From Rouxiella silvae (GTDB lineage: Bacteria > Pseudomonadota > Gammaproteobacteria > Enterobacterales > Enterobacteriaceae): a stretch of DNA of 56,425 nt. Numbering within the stretch: position 1 is the stretch's first letter; each line of letters begins with the position of its first letter. The notes below the pieces were generated by a model. The model was not told where the DNA came from, ran no database searches, and saw only the letters and a program-made list of their open reading frames with translations. The DNA lies in the NCBI RefSeq assembly GCF_002093625.1, contig NZ_MRWD01000034.1, positions 1-56,425 of the forward strand, given 5' to 3'. This document shows, in pieces, positions 37,863-46,619 of this stretch. Both the position numbers and the translations under genes were made by a program.

Positions 37863-38744
37863 ATGTCAGTTAAACGTCGTTACAAACAGGTTGATGTTTT
37901 TACCGCCCAACCGCTGAAGGGCAATCCGCTGGCCGTTATTCTTGAGGCTGAAGGTCTTGAGGACGCGCAAATGCAGGCGATTGCCCGTTGGACCAACCTG
38001 TCAGAGACGACCTTTGTTCTGCCGCCGACCGACCCCACCGCCGATTACCGCGTGCGTATTTTTACCCCAGACTATGAGTTGCCTTTTGCCGGTCATCCTA
38101 CTCTGGGTACGGCGCACGCGCTGCTCGAGAGCGGGTGGGTGCCTAAAACGCCGGGCCAGCTGATTCAGCAGTGTGGTGTGGGGCTGGTGCCTGTCAATCT
38201 GTTGCCGGAGGGCGGATTAGCCTTTGGCGCACCTGCGGCCAACATTACCGCGTTGTCTTCGCAAAGCCATGCGCTGCTGGAGGCTACGCTGAACAACATC
38301 CCTCGTGCATCAGGCTTTGAAGCGTACATTGTTGACATGGGTATACGCTGGCTGGTGGTAAGAATGACGAGCGCCGAGGCCTGTTTGCAGCTCAATGTTG
38401 ACGCGACGGCCTTGGCGAAACTCCAGCAACAAACGCAGGTTAATGGCATCGCGCCGTATGGCCCGTGCTTGAATGATCCTACGCTGGACTATGAGCTGAG
38501 GGCGCTGTTTATTGAGCAGTCGCAGCTGATAGAAGATCCGGTGACCGGCAGTGCTAATGCGTGTCTGGCACGCGTGCTGACCCTGTTGGATTTCCCCGAC
38601 GGTGGCGAAACGTCTCGTCAATATCGCGTTCGTCAGGGGACTCAACGCCAGCGGGATGGCAGAGTATTTGTGCGCTATGAGCAAGGGCAGCCTTGGATTG
38701 GGGGCGAAACCTGCACGCTAATCGACGGCACGATCGCAGTGTAA
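37863..38744 (+). CDS. PhzF-family isomerase/epimerase-like protein
   Basis: A 293-residue protein of the PhzF/YddE fold (diaminopimelate-epimerase-like). Family marks are VDVFTAQPLKGNPLAVIL, the catalytic Glu in NLSETTFV, FAGHPTLGTAHAL, and EDPVTGSANACL. Its substrate is unknown; there is no phenazine cluster here. The start at 37863 is used because AGGTG precedes it and because the family begins close to this point; an upstream in-frame Met would add 16 residues overlapping the CYTH gene. It is convergent with the N-hydroxylase gene, only 7 bases apart. Confidence 0.88.
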   Translation: MSVKRRYKQVDVFTAQPLKGNPLAVILEAEGLEDAQMQAIARWTNLSETTFVLPPTDPTADYRVRIFTPDYELPFAGHPTLGTAHALLESGWVPKTPGQLIQQCGVGLVPVNLLPEGGLAFGAPAANITALSSQSHALLEATLNNIPRASGFEAYIVDMGIRWLVVRMTSAEACLQLNVDATALAKLQQQTQVNGIAPYGPCLNDPTLDYELRALFIEQSQLIEDPVTGSANACLARVLTLLDFPDGGETSRQYRVRQGTQRQRDGRVFVRYEQGQPWIGGETCTLIDGTIAV

Positions 38745-38751
38745 GCCCCTC

Positions 38752-40029
38752 TTATTTATTGGGCCACCACTGAACCAGCGACTCACAGGGGCTGATATCA
38801 TAGAAAGCCTGCCCGAGCAGGTGGTTGATGATTTTTGCCGATCGCCAGGCGGTTAATGTCAGTTGGCCCTCTGCCGCGCCGTGGCTGTGTATCCCGGCAT
38901 TCACCGCGTAAATACGGTGAGTCTCAGGCCCGTTCCAGCGCAGATTAAAATTGGCTTCCAGCGGCAGATGCTGCTCATGGTCATAGGGAATGCGTGCGAG
39001 CAGCGGCGCGAGATAGTCGGGCAGTGCAGGCCGATAGCCGGTGGCTAAAATGACAAGATCCGCCTCAAAATGCTCTTCGCATTGGCTTAGACCGTGAGTA
39101 GCCAGCAGTTGGAAACGATCATCGGCGGTCCGCGTGATGTTTTTCAGCGCTCTGTGCGGCAGCAGTGAGACGTTTCTCGGCTGCTGAAGCACGTCGAACC
39201 TGTGGTAAAGATGGTGATAAATCTTTTCCAGCGTGTGATAGCTGATGCCGTCCGACGGTAACTTTTGCGTTTTTATCTCTTCCTGTCTGACTTCGTCGGG
39301 CAGGGTGTAGAAATAGTTGACGTATTCCGGCGTGAAATATTCATTGGTGAATATCGACTCGTCCAACGGTTGAAAATTAGGCCGCCGCGATAACCAGGCG
39401 AGGTGTGCCGGCTCTCCCCAATGCCCGTCTAATGTATTGAGCATAATGTCTGCTCCACTCTGGCCCCCGCCGACGATCATCACTTTTTTGCCGCGAAAAT
39501 CCGGCTCCAGCAGCTCAATCTCTGCGGCGTGAAAACAGTTTTCCCCTAGCGCTGAACGCGCTGAAAACGGGACCCACGGCGCATGGCCTGTGCCCAAGCA
39601 GATATGCCGCGCGCGATATTCTCCTTCAGGCGTTTGCACCTGAAAACACTTATCGCGGTCGTTAAAATCGATGCTTTCTACTGGATGTGAAAAGTGCAAA
39701 TTCGACATTTTTTTGCAGGCCCACAGCAAGTAATCTGAAAATTCATCGCGGCTGATGGTCAACTGCTCGGTGGCGAGAAAACGGTAGATTTTCTTGCGTT
39801 CCACCAGGTAATTAATAAATGAAAATTCGCTGCGTGGTGAAACCGTGGTGACTAAGTCCTGTAGAACATAGGTCTGCATCGTGGCAGTTGGCAGCAGCAT
39901 GCCAGGATGCCAGCCGAACTCGCGGTTAGCATCAAAAAAAGCACTCTGAACAAGGCCCGTGTCCTTGGCCATTGCCGCAAGACTGAGGTTAAAAGGGCCG
40001 ATGCCGACGCCAATAAGATCAAGAGTCAT
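38752..40029 (-). CDS. L-lysine N6-/L-ornithine N5-monooxygenase (IucD/PvdA/AlcA family)
   Basis: A 425-residue class B flavin monooxygenase that N-hydroxylates the side-chain amine of lysine, ornithine or a diamine using FAD, NADPH and O2. Seen: FAD motif GVGIGPFN (7-14), the WHPGMLL substrate/flavin loop near 40, the NADPH motif GGGQSGAD (187-194) and the C-terminal ATGY signature in DLVILATGYRP (324-334). Such enzymes normally sit in siderophore operons, but no siderophore synthetase, acyltransferase partner or receptor gene flanks it, and no Fur box was found upstream. It follows a LysR gene by 49 bases on the same strand. GGAGC lies 8 bases before the chosen ATG; a longer upstream frame overlaps the LysR gene and is not needed. 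Confidence 0.88.
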   Translation of the reverse strand: MTLDLIGVGIGPFNLSLAAMAKDTGLVQSAFFDANREFGWHPGMLLPTATMQTYVLQDLVTTVSPRSEFSFINYLVERKKIYRFLATEQLTISRDEFSDYLLWACKKMSNLHFSHPVESIDFNDRDKCFQVQTPEGEYRARHICLGTGHAPWVPFSARSALGENCFHAAEIELLEPDFRGKKVMIVGGGQSGADIMLNTLDGHWGEPAHLAWLSRRPNFQPLDESIFTNEYFTPEYVNYFYTLPDEVRQEEIKTQKLPSDGISYHTLEKIYHHLYHRFDVLQQPRNVSLLPHRALKNITRTADDRFQLLATHGLSQCEEHFEADLVILATGYRPALPDYLAPLLARIPYDHEQHLPLEANFNLRWNGPETHRIYAVNAGIHSHGAAEGQLTLTAWRSAKIINHLLGQAFYDISPCESLVQWWPNK

Positions 40030-40078
40030 GTCCGTTGCTCCATGAATAGGTTGCCCTAAGCATAGTTCACGAAAAGGC

Positions 40079-40933
40079 TTAAAGCGGAGTGCTCTTAAGA
40101 ATATGAATAAAGGACTGCATAACCGGAGATGACTCAATATTATGCCGATAAAGCAGCCAGGTACGGTTTTTAACCTGTTGGCCCTCCAGAGAAATGGGGC
40201 GGCGATAAAGGCTTTCAGGCAGAGGCAAATAGCTCGAAATAATTGCATATCCCAGCCCGTGTGTGACCATTCCCAAACAGACTTCAAGTTTGTCGACAGT
40301 CATGGCAATGTTAGGCGCATGAGAGAAATTAGCGTTCCACCACCTGTCGAGCAGCTGTGTGACGTGCTGGCCGTGAACAATGCGAATTTGCGGCAAATGT
40401 GGCAACAGAGCGAAATCGAAATCCTGATGACTTATCAATAAATAATCATCCTCATCAATCAGATCTTTACCTTCCTTCCAGTGATAGTCGTCTTTGACAA
40501 TGGCGATATCAATATCGCCACGCTGCAGCAGGGTGAATATTTCTTCGCTCAGACCGCTCATTAAATTAATGCGAATACCGGGGTGTGACAGACGAAAACG
40601 GCTCAGCAGTGGCGGCAGTCGATACGCCGCATAATTACTGGATACGCCGATAGAAATCTCGCCCTGCTGCGCCATCTCTAGACTGTGCAGGTTTTCCTTG
40701 AGCAGCTGTAAATCGCGCAGAACCTTCTGCGCATGCTGCGCCAGATATTCCCCCTGCGCGCTAAAAACCAGGCCCTTGTGTCCGTCTTCAAATAGCCGAA
40801 TTGCCAGCTTGCGCTCTATTTGCTTAAGCCGATAACTCAGGGCGGGCTGTGAACTATAAAGCTGCTCGGCGGCACGGGTAATATTTTTATGTTGATAAAC
40901 GATGAGAACGGTCAGCCAGTCTTTTTCATTCAT
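40079..40933 (-). CDS. LysR-family transcriptional regulator
   Basis: A 284-residue LysR protein with a clear winged helix-turn-helix (ITRAAEQLYSSQPALSYRLKQIERKL) and effector domain (GEISIGVSSNYAAYRLPPLLS, GDIDIAIVKDD). It resembles CysB/CitR-like regulators of amino-acid or carboxylate genes; the effector is unknown. It is divergent from the M20-binding protein-M28 operon across 225 bases and lies directly upstream of the N-hydroxylase gene. It could therefore control both. GGGGAAA precedes the Met at 40933, chosen over one 13 codons upstream. Confidence 0.88.
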   Translation of the reverse strand: MNEKDWLTVLIVYQHKNITRAAEQLYSSQPALSYRLKQIERKLAIRLFEDGHKGLVFSAQGEYLAQHAQKVLRDLQLLKENLHSLEMAQQGEISIGVSSNYAAYRLPPLLSRFRLSHPGIRINLMSGLSEEIFTLLQRGDIDIAIVKDDYHWKEGKDLIDEDDYLLISHQDFDFALLPHLPQIRIVHGQHVTQLLDRWWNANFSHAPNIAMTVDKLEVCLGMVTHGLGYAIISSYLPLPESLYRRPISLEGQQVKNRTWLLYRHNIESSPVMQSFIHILKSTPL

Positions 40934-41158
40934 GCTTGTTTCCCCGACGTCTGCGTAGCCTGAAAATTTCATTCAGCGCGGTGTATAAAAAAGTGTCATA
41001 AAAGAATTTTTGCATGAAAGCGTCTGTAGATAAAAACACTTAATTGGACGGTCGCCTTGAAATCGCCTATTTGTGGGAGATGTTGAGAATATCTTCCTAT
41101 TTTTATCAGGGTAAAGCCGGAAATTAAGGCGTTATCTGCACTTGCTCAGGGAAAAATC

Positions 41159-42346
41159 ATGTTTGAATGCACCAAAAAGAGTCAAAAAGATAAAATTATT
41201 TATACCGTCGACAGTTTGGCTCCTCGTCTTAAACATTTGGCGTTAACGATTCATGCTAATCCCGAATTGAGTTTTGAAGAATTTGAGTCGGCGGCAGCGC
41301 TGATTGCTCCTTTGCGTGAAGCCGGATTTCAGATTGAAGAACGGCTAGGCGATTTGCCTACCGCATTTCGTGCTGTCTACGACAGCGGCAAGCCGGGACC
41401 GACTCTCGGTCTGTTGGCAGAGTACGACGCATTGGTCGGGTTGGGTCACGCCTGCGGGCACAACCTGATAGGCACGGCATCAATAGCGGCAGCGTTGGCC
41501 TTAAAAACCGGGTTTCCAGAGTTTAGCGGGCGCCTTGAAGTGATTGGAACACCGGCGGAAGAAGAGGGCGGCGGCAAAATTATCCTCGCCGAAAAAGGCA
41601 TCTTTGACCACCACGACGCGGTGATGATGTTCCATCCACGCGACAAAACGATGGTCGTTCGCGGCGGGCTGGCCTGCGTGGACGCCGTATTCAAGTTTTA
41701 TGGCAAGGCGGCGCATGCAGCCTCTGCGCCGCAAAACGGCATTAGCGCGCTTGACGCCGTGATCCACACCTTTGTCGGAATCAATGCGTTGCGCCAGTTG
41801 TTTACCGACGACGTGCGCGTGCACGGAATCATTACCGATGGCGGCAGTGCAACCAACATTGTGCCCGCCTACGCCGAGGCAAAATTCCTGCTGCGTGCCA
41901 ACACTGTCAAAGGGCTGGCCACCGTGCGCGCCAAAGTCTTCGCTGCGGCGCAGGGCGCGGCAGACATGAGCGGGGCGCGCCTTGAAATTGAAGAAGGGCT
42001 GACCTACGCCGAGCGCAATAATAACCTGACCTTGGCCGACTTTTTCAAACAAAACCTCGACATTTTGGGCGTTGAAGTGGTGCCACCGCCGCGCAGTGGC
42101 GGAATTGGTTCATCTGATATCGGCAACGTCAGCCAAATCACTGCTGCTATCCATCCTTATCTGCGCATCGGTGATGTTATGCCGCACACCCCTGAATTTG
42201 CCGAAGCCGCTGCATCTGACGCCGGCCTAGAGGCGATGCTGAACGCGGCAAAAGCTCTGGCCATGACCGCCGTTGACCTTATTGAAAGCCCCGAGATGCT
42301 GCGTGCGGTAAGAGACGAATTCCTCAGTTGGAAAGCGCAGAACTGA
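41159..42346 (+). CDS. M20-family amidohydrolase/dipeptidase (PM20D2/AbgB-like)
   Basis: A 395-residue zinc amide hydrolase. Metal and active-site residues are visible in GLGHACGH (His97, His101), the glutamates of TPAEEEGG (134-136), His159 in MFHP and a C-terminal His in VMPHTPEF. The dimerisation domain interrupts the catalytic one, as usual. The HACGHNLIGTASIAAA block is typical of the M20D2 group, whose known members cleave dipeptides of basic amino acids (such as beta-alanyl-lysine) or p-aminobenzoyl-glutamate. No signal peptide, so cytoplasmic. AGGGAAA lies 6 bases before the ATG. First gene of a three-gene operon divergent from a LysR gene. Confidence 0.88.
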   Translation: MFECTKKSQKDKIIYTVDSLAPRLKHLALTIHANPELSFEEFESAAALIAPLREAGFQIEERLGDLPTAFRAVYDSGKPGPTLGLLAEYDALVGLGHACGHNLIGTASIAAALALKTGFPEFSGRLEVIGTPAEEEGGGKIILAEKGIFDHHDAVMMFHPRDKTMVVRGGLACVDAVFKFYGKAAHAASAPQNGISALDAVIHTFVGINALRQLFTDDVRVHGIITDGGSATNIVPAYAEAKFLLRANTVKGLATVRAKVFAAAQGAADMSGARLEIEEGLTYAERNNNLTLADFFKQNLDILGVEVVPPPRSGGIGSSDIGNVSQITAAIHPYLRIGDVMPHTPEFAEAAASDAGLEAMLNAAKALAMTAVDLIESPEMLRAVRDEFLSWKAQN

Positions 42347-42419
42347 AAACCGGTTGTGTTGCAGAAACCATGGTCCTCAGAAAATAAACTTTTAAGAAAA
42401 AAAGACGGGAAAAAGAATA

Positions 42420-43226
42420 ATGAAAACCACCATCAAACACACTCTGGGCCTTGCCCTGCTGGGCCTGACGTTGAACACCGGCGCGGCTCATGCCGCCGGG
42501 GAAACGCTACGGGTTGCCGCCGATCTCAGCTATCCACCTTTCCAATTTCGCGATGCGCAAGGGACGCCGAGTGGTTATGAAATTGACGTGACTAACGCTA
42601 TTTGCAAAGAGATGCAGGTGACGTGCAACTATGTTGTCACCAGCTTTGACGCTGAAATACCCTCGCTGCTTGCCAAAAAAGTTGATTTTATTTCTCCGCA
42701 GGGTGCCACTGAAAAACGTCGAAAAGTCATCGACTTCAGCGATTTTGTTTACCATATTCCGACCAAGCTGGTGGTGCAAAAAGGCAGTCCTCTGCTGCCG
42801 ACGCCAGAGTCGTTGAAAGGTAAACGCGTTGCGGTGCAGCAAGGATCCATTCAGGAAATGTATGCCAACGCTTACTGGCTGCCGAAGGGTGTTGACGTTG
42901 TCGCCTATGCCGATCAGGACACCATCTATCAGGATTTAGTCGCCGGTCGTCTGGACGCCGCGTTAAGTCCGGCGGTGGCGGTGACTTACGGCTTCCTCAA
43001 TAAACCGGAAGGTAAAGATTTCACTCTGACCGGCCCTGAAGTGCGCGACGACAAACTGTTCAGCATCGGTTCATCCTACGGCGTACGTCAGGGCGATACC
43101 AAAACCAAGACGCTTCTCAACCAGGGACTGGCAAAAATCATTGCCGACGGCACGTGGGACAAAATTCGCAGTAAATACTTTGGTGATCTCGACATCGCCG
43201 TGCATCAGGGCGCTGGTGTCAAATAA
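42420..43226 (+). CDS. periplasmic amino-acid binding protein (SBP_bac_3, HisJ/ArgT-like)
   Basis: A 268-residue ABC receptor with a Sec signal peptide ending at AHA near residue 25. The two lobes and ligand residues follow the lysine/arginine/ornithine/histidine binding family: YPPFQFRDAQGTPSGYEIDV at the start of lobe 1, the ligand arginine in TEKRRKVIDFSD, and the Asp of GRLDAALS in lobe 2. It follows the M20 gene by 73 bases, and its stop overlaps the next start (TAATG). No permease or ATPase gene lies in the operon, so it must share a transporter encoded elsewhere or act otherwise. It is clearly paralogous to the protein at 52323-53102. Confidence 0.9.
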   Translation: MKTTIKHTLGLALLGLTLNTGAAHAAGETLRVAADLSYPPFQFRDAQGTPSGYEIDVTNAICKEMQVTCNYVVTSFDAEIPSLLAKKVDFISPQGATEKRRKVIDFSDFVYHIPTKLVVQKGSPLLPTPESLKGKRVAVQQGSIQEMYANAYWLPKGVDVVAYADQDTIYQDLVAGRLDAALSPAVAVTYGFLNKPEGKDFTLTGPEVRDDKLFSIGSSYGVRQGDTKTKTLLNQGLAKIIADGTWDKIRSKYFGDLDIAVHQGAGVK

Positions 43227-44914
43227 TGGCTTTTTTTGCCCCTGTTTATGAGCAACTGATGCCGGTTATGAATGAGCTGCTGCTGGCGTATTCTTCGCTG
43301 CATCGTTTATCCGGTAGCGAAGATGCCGAGCACGCTGCCAGCCTGCTGGTAAATTTGCTGCGCTCGCACGGGCTAGAAGCTCGACTGGAAAAGTGCCCGC
43401 TGCTGCTGAGCGACCCTATTACGGGTAGCCTGACGTTGACCGATTTTCCCGATTGGCAGTGTCAGGCCAAGACCCGCTCCTTCTCCGCCCACTGTCCACA
43501 GGGGGTCGGCGCAGCGCTTTATTACGATGCGCAGTCAACGTTGGCGCGTACCGACCTTGAGTGGCAGGCGTGGGCGCAGCAGGTTGAGGGCAAGATTGTG
43601 GTTGCCGACCAGGGCTTTGAGGATTACGTACAGCGTCTTGATGCTGCGCGGGCGGTGGGCCTAGTGCATATTTGGACCTCAGCCGAAACTGCGCTGCATG
43701 AGGAAACGGTAGGGCCTATTTGGGGAACGCCGACGTTGGAGGATGCTCAGCGTTATCCAAGGCTGCCGGTGATTTCAATTAACCAGCGTGACGGACAGCG
43801 GTTGCTGAACACTATGACTCACACCCGTCTGCCGGTTCGCGCCGAACTGCGCACTGAGTTAGCGCGGCATGTGCGCACATGCAGTCTTCCCGTTGTTGAG
43901 ATTGCCGGTCAGAGTGACGAGTTTGTGCTGCTGTCATCCCACTATGATTCTTGGCATGAGGGCGTTACCGACAACGCAACCGGTAATGCGCTTTGCGTCG
44001 CGATGGCCATTCACTTTCAGCAGCAGTCGGCGATGCTTAGGCGCGGGCTGCGCATTGCCTGGTGGCCGGGGCATTCTAATGCACGCTACGGTGGCTCAAC
44101 CTGGTACGCCGACAACTATCGTCAGCAGCTCGGAGAACGCTGCGTGGCGCACATTAATGTTGATTCACCGGGCTGCCTCAATGCCGTTCAGGTAGTGATC
44201 AATGCCAGTGGTGCCGAGTCAAATTCCTTTCTAAATCAGGCTGTAGAGGTTATTACCGGCAAGCCGGCGCTGCGCATTACGCCTCTAGGAAAAGGCGGCG
44301 ATCAGTCATTTTGGGGCAGCGGCGTGCCGTTACATTTTGCGCTGCGGGAAGTGCCCATTGAGAAAACCAGTGATTCACCGGGCAGCGGTGGAGGGTGGTG
44401 GTGGCACACTGAAGAGGACACTTACGACAAAGTGGATTTGAACATTCTCTGGCGCGATTGCCAAATTCACGCACATTGGCTCAGTGCTCTGCTGATTGAG
44501 CCGTCGCTGCCGATAGATGCCGTCGATTACCTTGAAAATAACCGGCAGGCGTTACGTCAACTACAGCAGAGGTTGGACCCTGAATTTAGCCTGGAGCAGA
44601 TCGCACAAAAGTTACGGGATTTGCAGGATCCGATCGCCCATCTTCAGCATTTGTCGCACAGCCACCCCGATCGTTGGCAATCGATTTTAGTGCGTACCGT
44701 GGCAGATCTTCATCGCCTTCGTTACAGCGCTACCGATGATTTTCACTATGATCTCAGCTATCGCGGCGGTGCTTTTCCCGGTTTTCAGCCACTGGCGGCA
44801 GATCTAGGACAAACCACTCCCGAAACAGCACTGATGATGCAAACGCAGTATCGCCGCCAGTGCGATCGCGCCTTGGCGCTGCTGCAAAAAATCAGTGACA
44901 GGCTGCAGAAATAA
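43226..44914 (+). CDS. M28-family metallopeptidase with PA domain, atypical active site
   Basis: A 562-residue protein. Residues about 90-215 look like a protease-associated domain inserted before the zinc domain. M28 ligands visible are His239 (SSHYDSW), Asp249 (VTDNATG), Asp313 (NVDSPG) and His394 (WWWHTEEDTYDKVD). At the place of the usual Glu-Glu (general base plus ligand) it has PGHSNARYGGS with His283-Ser284, a variant found in a subgroup of M28 homologues as far as I recall. No signal peptide is evident, so it is probably cytoplasmic. It starts inside the stop of the binding-protein gene, indicating coupled translation. Peptidase activity is likely but not certain. Confidence 0.82.
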   Translation: MAFFAPVYEQLMPVMNELLLAYSSLHRLSGSEDAEHAASLLVNLLRSHGLEARLEKCPLLLSDPITGSLTLTDFPDWQCQAKTRSFSAHCPQGVGAALYYDAQSTLARTDLEWQAWAQQVEGKIVVADQGFEDYVQRLDAARAVGLVHIWTSAETALHEETVGPIWGTPTLEDAQRYPRLPVISINQRDGQRLLNTMTHTRLPVRAELRTELARHVRTCSLPVVEIAGQSDEFVLLSSHYDSWHEGVTDNATGNALCVAMAIHFQQQSAMLRRGLRIAWWPGHSNARYGGSTWYADNYRQQLGERCVAHINVDSPGCLNAVQVVINASGAESNSFLNQAVEVITGKPALRITPLGKGGDQSFWGSGVPLHFALREVPIEKTSDSPGSGGGWWWHTEEDTYDKVDLNILWRDCQIHAHWLSALLIEPSLPIDAVDYLENNRQALRQLQQRLDPEFSLEQIAQKLRDLQDPIAHLQHLSHSHPDRWQSILVRTVADLHRLRYSATDDFHYDLSYRGGAFPGFQPLAADLGQTTPETALMMQTQYRRQCDRALALLQKISDRLQK

Positions 44915-44925
44915 TCAACCGATGA

Positions 44926-45381
44926 TTACTGCAAGTCTTTAAGCATAAAAACGCTCAGCGGATCGTCGAGATAGTCGCCAAAACGCTCGGTGATCATAAA
45001 ACCACATTTTTGATAAAGGCCGATCGCCGCCTGATGATCAACGCCGGTTTCCAGATAAAGGCGCGGCAGCCGCAGCCGTCGCGCCTGGGCTTCAACTGCC
45101 GTCATCAACTGTTCGGCAATACGTTGTCCGCGAAACTGCGGATTGACGTAAACCCGCTTAATTTCCGCCAGCCCGTTGTCGCCAATATATAAACAGCCGC
45201 AACCGACGCCCACGCCCTCAATGTCGGCGATAAATGGGTAATGTTCATTATTTGCCATCTCCTCGAGCGGAATGCTGTAATCACTTTCGGCTGGATATAA
45301 CACACTCTGGTAGGCATCCAACTGACTGACTAATTTAATAAACTGCGGGTCCTGCAAGGTGGTGAGATTGATAGTGAGCAC
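44926..45381 (-). CDS. GNAT-family N-acetyltransferase
   Basis: A 151-residue acetyltransferase. Acetyl-CoA binding is seen in VNPQFRGQRIAEQLM (the R/Q-x-x-G-x-A loop) and the C-terminal YQKCGF. It resembles YsnE/PaiA-like GNATs whose substrates are small amines or amino acids, but none can be named. The start is GTG at 45381 with AAGGAA 7 bases upstream. It lies 10 bases after the XRE-cupin regulator gene on the same strand, forming a two-gene unit. Confidence 0.85.
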   Translation of the reverse strand: MLTINLTTLQDPQFIKLVSQLDAYQSVLYPAESDYSIPLEEMANNEHYPFIADIEGVGVGCGCLYIGDNGLAEIKRVYVNPQFRGQRIAEQLMTAVEAQARRLRLPRLYLETGVDHQAAIGLYQKCGFMITERFGDYLDDPLSVFMLKDLQ

Positions 45382-45391
45382 GTGTATTTCC

Positions 45392-45946
45392 TTATCCTTG
45401 GTTAATCACTAGCAGATATCGACAGGGTTGTGCATCGACGTTATCAAAAGTGACAGGTAAATCAACGCCAAAAACCAGCACATCGCCGGGCAATAACGAA
45501 TAGCAATTTTCGCCATAATGCACCGTCAACTCACCCTCAACTAGCCACAGGCGCTGCTTATACGGTCTGTTTCCCCAGCTTGGATAACTCACCCGAGACT
45601 TGGCTGGCAGAGTCACTTCAATCATCTCAAGAGCTGTTTGCGCCTCGGGTGGCAATACTTGGCGGCGTAAATAACCGATGTCGGGATCGCGCCAAACCGC
45701 CTGTTCATCACGGCGCATAAAATGTTTTGGTCTGTCGCTGTCGTCAGATAACAGCTGCGTAACCGACACGCCAAGCCCGGCGGCCAGCCTGCCGAGGATT
45801 GTCGCGCTAGGACTGCTCTCTTGGCGTTCAATTTTGGAAATCATTGCTTTGCTTACCTCGGAAAGCTCGGCTAACTGCTCTAGATTCAGGCCCTTACTCT
45901 TGCGCAAAGCAAGAAGGCGCTTTGCAATGACTTCATCGATTGACAT
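45392..45946 (-). CDS. XRE-family regulator with C-terminal cupin
   Basis: A 184-residue regulator. The N-terminal HTH_3 domain is clear (RLLALRKSKGLNLEQLAELSEVSKAMISKIER) and a cupin_2 domain follows from about residue 105 (WLVEGELTVHYGE, LLPGDVLVFG). The layout is that of PuuR-type regulators of amine or amino-acid metabolism. It is divergent from the GNAT gene at 46022 across 75 bases, which contain a repeated GGAATTAA motif, and it is followed by another GNAT gene. It probably controls both. Confidence 0.88.
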   Translation of the reverse strand: MSIDEVIAKRLLALRKSKGLNLEQLAELSEVSKAMISKIERQESSPSATILGRLAAGLGVSVTQLLSDDSDRPKHFMRRDEQAVWRDPDIGYLRRQVLPPEAQTALEMIEVTLPAKSRVSYPSWGNRPYKQRLWLVEGELTVHYGENCYSLLPGDVLVFGVDLPVTFDNVDAQPCRYLLVINQG

Positions 45947-45972
45947 TTTTTTGTTGCCCTGTTTACTTTCAT

Positions 45973-46000
45973 GGAATTAATTCTACTATATTGGAATTAA
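45973..46000. promoter_or_regulatory. candidate XRE operator: direct repeats GGAATTAA
   Basis: Two copies of GGAATTAA (45973-45980 and 45993-46000) are spaced exactly 20 bases, two helical turns. The first is part of the palindrome GAATTAATTC. A plus-strand promoter (TTTACT at 45962-45967, TACTAT at 45984-45989, 16-base spacer) lies across them. Position between divergent genes suggests a shared operator. Confidence 0.5.
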
Positions 46001-46021
46001 GTTTAACAAGAGGGGATCGTT

Positions 46022-46543
46022 ATGAATCAGATCGACTGCACTGAATCTCGACACGGTGGCGCTATACTCGAGATCTTCAACGAGGCTATCCTTAACTCAA
46101 CGGCGCTTTATGACTACCGTGAGCGTGATATAGGAAGTATGGGACCGTGGTTTGCCGCTAAGCGCAATGGCAATTTTCCGGTGATTGGATTAGAAAATAG
46201 TCAAGGCAAACTGCTCGGATTCGCCAGCTATGGGACTTTCCGCGCTTGGCCTGCTTATAAGTATTCCGTTGAGCACTCGATTTATATTCACCCACAGCAT
46301 CGCGGTCAGGGGTTGGGGAAAGTTTTACTTGATGCCATCATTGAAGAGGCAAAACGGCGACAGGTTCACACGCTGATTGGCGGAATTGACGCGACTAATG
46401 CCGCCAGCATTGCACTGCATACCCAAGCTGGATTCATTGAGGCGGGGATTATCAAGCAGGCCGCCTATAAGTTTGATCGCTGGCTGGATTTGGCATTTTA
46501 TCAGCTGATTTTGTCAACGCCTGAGCATCCAGTCGCGGAATGA
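46022..46543 (+). CDS. GNAT-family N-acetyltransferase, phosphinothricin/methionine-derivative type (Pat/MnaT-like)
   Basis: A 173-residue acetyltransferase of the Bar/Pat/MddA group, which acetylates phosphinothricin and methionine sulfone or sulfoximine. Family marks are ILEIFNEAILNSTALYDY near the start, EHSIYIHPQHRGQGLGKVLL for acetyl-CoA, GGIDATNAASIALHTQAGF and FDRWLDLAFYQ. AGAGGGG precedes the ATG. It is divergent from the XRE-cupin gene, its probable regulator. Natural substrate is not known. Confidence 0.88.
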   Translation: MNQIDCTESRHGGAILEIFNEAILNSTALYDYRERDIGSMGPWFAAKRNGNFPVIGLENSQGKLLGFASYGTFRAWPAYKYSVEHSIYIHPQHRGQGLGKVLLDAIIEEAKRRQVHTLIGGIDATNAASIALHTQAGFIEAGIIKQAAYKFDRWLDLAFYQLILSTPEHPVAE

Positions 46544-46619
46544 AAAAGCAAGCCGTGGAGTGTTATCAACACGCAAAGCTTTTAGGCTCAGTGTATTGAG
46601 CCAGTGAGAGAGATTGACC

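Noticed and set aside
37863-38744. Phenazine biosynthesis
   Set aside because: Only a PhzF-fold protein is present; none of the other phz genes are nearby, and PhzF relatives occur widely without phenazines.
38752-40029. A siderophore (aerobactin-like) operon
   Set aside because: No IucA/IucC-type synthetase, acetyltransferase partner, receptor or Fur box adjoins the N-hydroxylase.
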